Position numbers and translations under genes: made by a program. A stretch of DNA of 9,340 nt from the NCBI GenBank assembly GCA_036509215.1, contig DATCGA010000533.1, forward strand, positions 1 through 9,340, written 5' to 3'. Positions 5,615 to 9,340 of the stretch are shown piece after piece. Positions within the stretch are counted from its first letter, which is position 1, and each line of letters begins with the position of its first letter. The stretch comes from Trebonia sp036509215. Its GTDB lineage: Bacteria > Actinomycetota > Actinomycetes > Streptosporangiales > Streptosporangiaceae. A model generated the notes under the pieces. The model saw only the letters and a program-made list of their open reading frames with translations. It ran no database searches and was not told the DNA's origin.

Positions 5615-6823
5615 GTGACCGACGGTGCCCTGGCCGGGCTGCGCGTGATCGACGCCGCCACCCTCGCGGCGGGGCCGCTGATCGCCACCTGGATGGGCGA
5701 GCAGGGGGCCGAGGTGATCAAGGTAGAGCAGCCCGACGGCGGCGACCCGCTGCGGCAGTGGGGAGCGCAGCGCGACGGGATCGGGCTGATGTGGAAGAGC
5801 GTCGCCCGCAACAAGAAGTGCATCACCCTCAACCTGCGGCTCGAGGCCGGCCGTGACCTGCTGCGTTCGCTCACCCGGCAGGCCGACGTGCTGATCATGA
5901 ACCTGCGCCCGTCCACGCTCCGTAAGTGGGACCTGGAATACGAGAGCCTCGCCGCCGCCAATCCGAGGCTGGTGATGGTGCACGTCACCGGGTACGGCGC
6001 CGGCGGCCCGAAGTCCGACTGGCCCGGGTTCGGCACCCTCGGCGAGGCGATGAGCGGCTTCGCCCACATCACCGGAACCCCCGACGGCCCGCCGACGCTG
6101 CCGTCGTTTATGCTCGCGGACGGCGTGGCCGCCCTCAACGCCACCTACGCGGTCATGATGGCGCTCTACCACCGCGACGCCCACGGCGGACCCGACGGCG
6201 GCCGCGGGCAGCTGATCGACATCAACCTGATCGAACCGCTGGCCCGGCTGCTCGAGCAGTCGGTGCTGACCTACGACCAGCTCGGCACGATCCCGGTCAG
6301 GACCGGTAACCGGTGGGACATCAGCGCACCGCGCAACACCTACCGGACCAGCGATGGCCGCTGGCTGGCGATGTCCGGCAGCGCCCCCTCAATCGCGCTG
6401 CGGGCACTGCGGGCGGTGGGCCGGCCGGAGCTGACCCTGGACCCGAAGTTCGCCGAGGCGCAGCAGCGGCTGCGGAACGCGGCCGAGATCGACGCGATCA
6501 TGGCGGACTGGATCGGCCAGCGCACCCTGGAGGCGGCCCTGGCCGTCTTCGAGGAGGCGGGCGTCGCCGCCGCGCCCATCTACGACGCCGAGCAGCTGCT
6601 CGACGATCCCCAGCTGCGGGCCCGCGGGATCTACGCGCCGGTTCCCGATCCCGAGCTCGGCCCGATGCGGGTGCAGGCGCCCGTTCCCCGTTTCTCGGCC
6701 ACCCCGGGCCTGGTCACCCACCTGGGCCCGCCGCTCGGGGCGGACAACGCCGATGTCTACCGGCAGCTGCTCGGTTTCGACGACGCCCGCCTCCAGGAGC
6801 TACACGAAGAGGGAGTGATCTGA
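5615..6823 (+). CDS. Family III (CaiB/BaiF-type) CoA-transferase
   Basis: A 402-residue cytoplasmic enzyme of the usual family III length, expected to move CoA from a donor acyl-CoA to a free carboxylic acid through an aspartyl-CoA thioester. The N-terminal LAGLRVIDAA, GAEVIKVEQPDGGDPLR and NKKCITLNL segments, and the central NPRLVMVHVTGYGAGGP motif, are family signatures. Asp169 in FMLADGVAALNATYAVMMAL is the likely catalytic aspartate, equivalent to the catalytic Asp of formyl-CoA transferase. The start is GTG at 5615 with AAGGAG at 5603-5608, 6 nt upstream. The stop is 1 bp before the start of the lyase gene, so the two are probably co-translated. The pairing suggests that the product acyl-CoA is the lyase substrate. 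Acid substrate and CoA donor are not known. Confidence 0.93.
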   Translation: MTDGALAGLRVIDAATLAAGPLIATWMGEQGAEVIKVEQPDGGDPLRQWGAQRDGIGLMWKSVARNKKCITLNLRLEAGRDLLRSLTRQADVLIMNLRPSTLRKWDLEYESLAAANPRLVMVHVTGYGAGGPKSDWPGFGTLGEAMSGFAHITGTPDGPPTLPSFMLADGVAALNATYAVMMALYHRDAHGGPDGGRGQLIDINLIEPLARLLEQSVLTYDQLGTIPVRTGNRWDISAPRNTYRTSDGRWLAMSGSAPSIALRALRAVGRPELTLDPKFAEAQQRLRNAAEIDAIMADWIGQRTLEAALAVFEEAGVAAAPIYDAEQLLDDPQLRARGIYAPVPDPELGPMRVQAPVPRFSATPGLVTHLGPPLGADNADVYRQLLGFDDARLQELHEEGVI

Positions 6824-6824
6824 C

Positions 6825-7757
6825 GTGCCACCAAGCCCGCGACCGCGCCGCTCGGAGCTGGCCACCCCGGCCAGCAACGACGACATGTTCGCGAAGGCCG
6901 CCGCCTCCGGCGCCGACCTGGTCTTCCTCGACCTTGAGGACGCCTGCGCGCCCGCCGAGCGGGAGAAGGCGCGCGGGAAGGCCGCCCTGGCGCTGCGCGA
7001 TCTCGACTGGGGGCACACCACCCGCGCGATCCGGATGAACGGCATCGACACCCGCTGGGCCTACGGTGATGTCATCGAGGTCGTCAGCACCGCCCGCGAG
7101 GCGCTCGACGTGATCATCGTGCCCAAGGTCCGCCGGGCGCGCGATGTCTGGTGGGTCGACACGCTGCTGACCCAGCTCGAGGAGACGCTCGGGCTGCGCA
7201 AGCGGATCGCGCTTGAAGTGCTGATCGAGGAGACCGAAGGGCTGCAGCACGTCGACGAGATCGCCGCCGCCAGCGACCGGCTTGAGGCGATCATCTTCGG
7301 GGCGGGCGACTTCTCCGCCTCCCAGGGCGCGCGGGTCGACACCAACTTCGACCCGCTCATTGACTTTCCCGGCGACATCTGGCACTACGCCCGGGCCCGC
7401 ATCGTGGTCGCCGCGCGCACGGCCGGCGTCGACGCGATCGACGCCCCCTTCCCCAACTACCAGGACCCCGAGGCCTACCGGGTCGCCTGCGACCGGGCCG
7501 CCGCGATGGGCTTTCTCGGCAAGTGGGCGATCCATCCGAGCCAGGTGGAGGTCGCCAACACCGCCTTCTCACCGACCCCGGACGAGATCGCGCGCGCCGA
7601 GCGGCTGGTTGCCACCTACCGGGCGGCCGAGTCCGCGGGCAAGGGGGCCAGCGGCCTCGACGGGATGCTGGTCGACGCCGCCCACCTGCGGCACGCTTCC
7701 ACCGTCGCCAAGCGGGCCGCGCTGCTCGGTCTGTCAGGGAAGGAGCACACGCGATGA
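6825..7757 (+). CDS. HpcH/HpaI-type CoA-ester lyase (CitE/malyl-CoA lyase-like)
   Basis: A 310-residue TIM-barrel enzyme of the CitE/Mcl group, which cleaves or forms 3-hydroxyacyl-CoA esters such as malyl-CoA or citramalyl-CoA, giving acetyl- or propionyl-CoA plus a 2-oxo acid, with Mg2+. Features in order are RSELATPASND (residues 9-19), the VFLDLEDA strand (Glu38, Asp39), Arg70 and Asn72 in IRMNG, IIVPKV, Glu135 in LEVLIEETEGL, Asp162 in GAGDFSAS, and WAIHPSQ near the C-terminus. Glu135 and Asp162 are the probable metal ligands. The GTG start at 6825 has GGAG at 6812-6815, inside the end of the preceding gene. Its stop overlaps the next gene's start as ATGA (7754-7757). A stand-alone lyase with no citrate-lyase alpha or gamma subunit genes around argues against citrate lyase proper. 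The exact substrate is inference. Confidence 0.9.
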   Translation: MPPSPRPRRSELATPASNDDMFAKAAASGADLVFLDLEDACAPAEREKARGKAALALRDLDWGHTTRAIRMNGIDTRWAYGDVIEVVSTAREALDVIIVPKVRRARDVWWVDTLLTQLEETLGLRKRIALEVLIEETEGLQHVDEIAAASDRLEAIIFGAGDFSASQGARVDTNFDPLIDFPGDIWHYARARIVVAARTAGVDAIDAPFPNYQDPEAYRVACDRAAAMGFLGKWAIHPSQVEVANTAFSPTPDEIARAERLVATYRAAESAGKGASGLDGMLVDAAHLRHASTVAKRAALLGLSGKEHTR

Positions 7758-9088
7758 CGTGCCAGATGACCCTCGTCGGCTTCATGCAGGCCGGCAACGT
7801 GACCGTCTACTCCGGATCCTGGCGGTACCCGTCGGCCGACCTCGGGTTCCTCACCATGGACTACTACACCCGGATCGGGAAGGTGCTCGAGGAAGGCAAG
7901 TTCGACTGCGTCTTCTTCGACGACCGGCTGGCGATGCCCGGCGTCTACGGCGACTCGGTCGCCGAGGCCGTCCGCTACGGCGCCCGGCCGGTCAAGCTCG
8001 ACCTCACCGCCGTTCTCGGCGGGATCATCGGCGCGACGTCGCGGATCGGCGTCGGCGCCACCTACTCGACGACCTACTACCAGCCGTACCACGTGGCCCG
8101 CACCTTCGCCACCCTCGACCACCTCTCCGGCGGGCGCGCCGCCTGGAACGTGGTGACCTCGGTCAACGACTCCGAGGCGCAGAACTTCGGCCTGTCGGCC
8201 GCCATGGACCACGACCGGCGCTACGACAAGGCCGATGAGTTCCTGGAGACCGTAGCCGCGCTCTGGGACTCGTGGGACGACGGAGCGCTGATCATGGACA
8301 AGGAGACCGGCGAGTTCGCCGACCCGGCCAAGGTCCACGAGATCAACCACAAGGGCGAGTGGTTCTCCGTCCGGGGCCCGCTGACGGTGCCGCGCACCCC
8401 GCAGGGCCGGCCGGTGATCCTGCAGGCAGGCTCGTCCGGGCGCGGCCGGGAGTTCGCCGCCGCCTGGGCCGACATGGTCTTCACCGGCGACCCCGGCCTC
8501 GAGGTGGCCAGGCAGCACTACCGCGAGCAGAAGGAGCAGATCGCCGCCGCGGGCCGCGACCCCGACGACGTCAAGATCCTCCCGATGGCGTACGCGGTGG
8601 TGGGGGAGACCCAGGCGATCGCCGAGGAGAAGGAGCGGCTGTTCCTCGACGCCTACGTGCACCCGGTCGCGTCCCTCGCCCTGCTGTCGGAGCTGCTCAA
8701 CTACGACTTCGCCAAGCACGACCTCGACGACGTGGTGACCGACCAGATGATGGCGGCCAGTTCCGGGATCCGCGGCCTCTCGATGGGGGTGCGCAAGCAC
8801 CTCGGCCGCGACGTGACCGTCCGCGACCTGGCCGCGCACCGCGCCACCCTGCTGCAGGGCCCGCGCTTCGTCGGCACCGCCACGGCGGTCGCGGACCAGA
8901 TGGAGGAGTGGTTCAACTCCGGCGGCTGCGACGGGTTCGTGCTCGCGGCCACCCACCTGCCCGGCGCGTTCGAGGAGTTCGTCCGGATGGTGGTGCCGGT
9001 GCTGCAGCAGCGCGGCCTGTTCCGGCGGGAGTACGCAGGAGCGACCCTGCGCAAGCACCTCGGCATCGCGCGCCCGGTATCGCGGTAA
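7754..9088 (+). CDS. LLM-class flavin-dependent monooxygenase, NtaA/SnaA/DszA type
   Basis: A 444-residue luciferase-like TIM-barrel monooxygenase that uses reduced FMN supplied by a separate flavin reductase, absent from the window. Known relatives oxidise chelators, sulfur heterocycles and other xenobiotics. Family signatures include WRYPSADLGFLTMDYY (residues 23-38), KFDCVFFDDRLA, the SRIGVGATYSTTYYQPYHVAR strand region, SGGRAAWNVVTS (125-136), RRYDKADEFLE (155-165), VILQAGSSGRGREFAA, and GGCDGFVL near the end. Length and end points match full-length NtaA/DszA proteins. The start is ATG at 7754 with AAGGAG at 7740-7745, 8 nt upstream. It overlaps the lyase stop by 4 bp, indicating translational coupling. 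A second ATG four codons on is less well spaced. The substrate is unknown. Confidence 0.94.
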   Translation: MTCQMTLVGFMQAGNVTVYSGSWRYPSADLGFLTMDYYTRIGKVLEEGKFDCVFFDDRLAMPGVYGDSVAEAVRYGARPVKLDLTAVLGGIIGATSRIGVGATYSTTYYQPYHVARTFATLDHLSGGRAAWNVVTSVNDSEAQNFGLSAAMDHDRRYDKADEFLETVAALWDSWDDGALIMDKETGEFADPAKVHEINHKGEWFSVRGPLTVPRTPQGRPVILQAGSSGRGREFAAAWADMVFTGDPGLEVARQHYREQKEQIAAAGRDPDDVKILPMAYAVVGETQAIAEEKERLFLDAYVHPVASLALLSELLNYDFAKHDLDDVVTDQMMAASSGIRGLSMGVRKHLGRDVTVRDLAAHRATLLQGPRFVGTATAVADQMEEWFNSGGCDGFVLAATHLPGAFEEFVRMVVPVLQQRGLFRREYAGATLRKHLGIARPVSR

Positions 9089-9115
9089 CCGCATCAACCA
9101 GTCAAGGAGGACATC

Positions 9116-9340
9116 ATGCCGGAGGGCTTTCGCATCACCCGGATGTACCACCCCAGCTTCCACGCCCCCGACCTGGATGAGGTGGAGACCTGGTTCGAGC
9201 GGGTGTTCGGGTGCGCGAGCACCAACATCTACGAGACGTTCAAGGGCCGGGAGACCGGCAGCTACCCGACCAACTACTCGACCTTCACCCCGATGGCCGA
9301 CGTGCTGATGGACACCATCGCCCCGACCCTCTACGTGCTG
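9116..9340 (+). CDS. VOC-fold (glyoxalase/extradiol dioxygenase superfamily) protein, N-terminal part
   Basis: Only the first 75 codons are inside the window; the frame remains open at the right edge. The start ATG at 9116 has a near-ideal AAGGAGG (9104-9110) 5 nt upstream, 27 bp after the monooxygenase stop, so it belongs to the same operon. The segment YHPSFHAPDLDEVETWFERVFG fits the first strand-helix unit of the vicinal oxygen chelate fold, with His12 in the position of the first metal ligand. Extradiol dioxygenase, glyoxalase and epimerase activities share this fold, and they cannot be distinguished without the rest of the protein. In a catabolic operon a ring-cleavage or isomerase role is plausible but unproven. 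Confidence 0.75.
   Translation, partial: MPEGFRITRMYHPSFHAPDLDEVETWFERVFGCASTNIYETFKGRETGSYPTNYSTFTPMADVLMDTIAPTLYVL

Noticed and set aside
7616..9163. Long open frame on the minus strand (about 515 codons) opposite the flavin monooxygenase
   Set aside because: Its translation is His/Arg/Gly/Val rich with no recognisable motif and runs antisense to a gene with clear family signatures. Such frames arise from G+C-rich third positions.

Overview
The window is G+C-rich DNA with strong G/C preference at third codon positions, GTG and TTG starts, clear AGGAGG-type ribosome binding sites and short intergenic gaps. This fits a high-GC actinobacterium, probably a soil-type genome with large catabolic capacity. 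The genus cannot be fixed from the sequence. No rRNA, tRNA, CRISPR array, insertion sequence or phage gene is visible.

Layout, left to right. The C-terminal end of a plus-strand gene, possibly a TetR-type regulator, stops at 124 and converges on two minus-strand genes. These are an amidohydrolase-2 family metal-dependent hydrolase (130-1431) and, upstream of it, a cytochrome P450 (1554-2837). The 122-bp gap between them holds a perfect 16-bp palindrome of TetR-operator type. An AT-rich divergent promoter region (2838-3016) separates the P450 from a plus-strand SDR dehydrogenase (3017-3769). A 300-bp non-coding segment follows, with a 27-bp near-perfect palindrome, a clear intrinsic terminator with seven T residues, and a 7-bp inverted repeat between near-direct repeats. 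It leads into a lipoprotein solute-binding protein (4070-5527). After a perfect 14-bp G+C hairpin comes a tight plus-strand operon: family III CoA-transferase (5615-6823), HpcH/CitE-type CoA-ester lyase (6825-7757), LLM-class flavin monooxygenase of the NtaA/DszA type (7754-9088), and the start of a VOC-fold protein (9116 to the window edge).

Taken together this looks like a catabolic locus. The solute-binding protein would capture a small organic compound. The P450 and flavin monooxygenase would oxygenate it, the SDR would oxidise an alcohol, and the amidohydrolase and VOC protein would act on cyclic or ring-cleaved intermediates. The CoA-transferase would load an acid onto CoA and the lyase would split the acyl-CoA into central metabolites. 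The enzyme families are clear from motifs; the substrate and the order of steps are inference. I recognise no named pathway with this exact gene set. The best candidates for something undescribed are the pathway as a whole and the palindromic, terminator-containing control region at 3770-4069.
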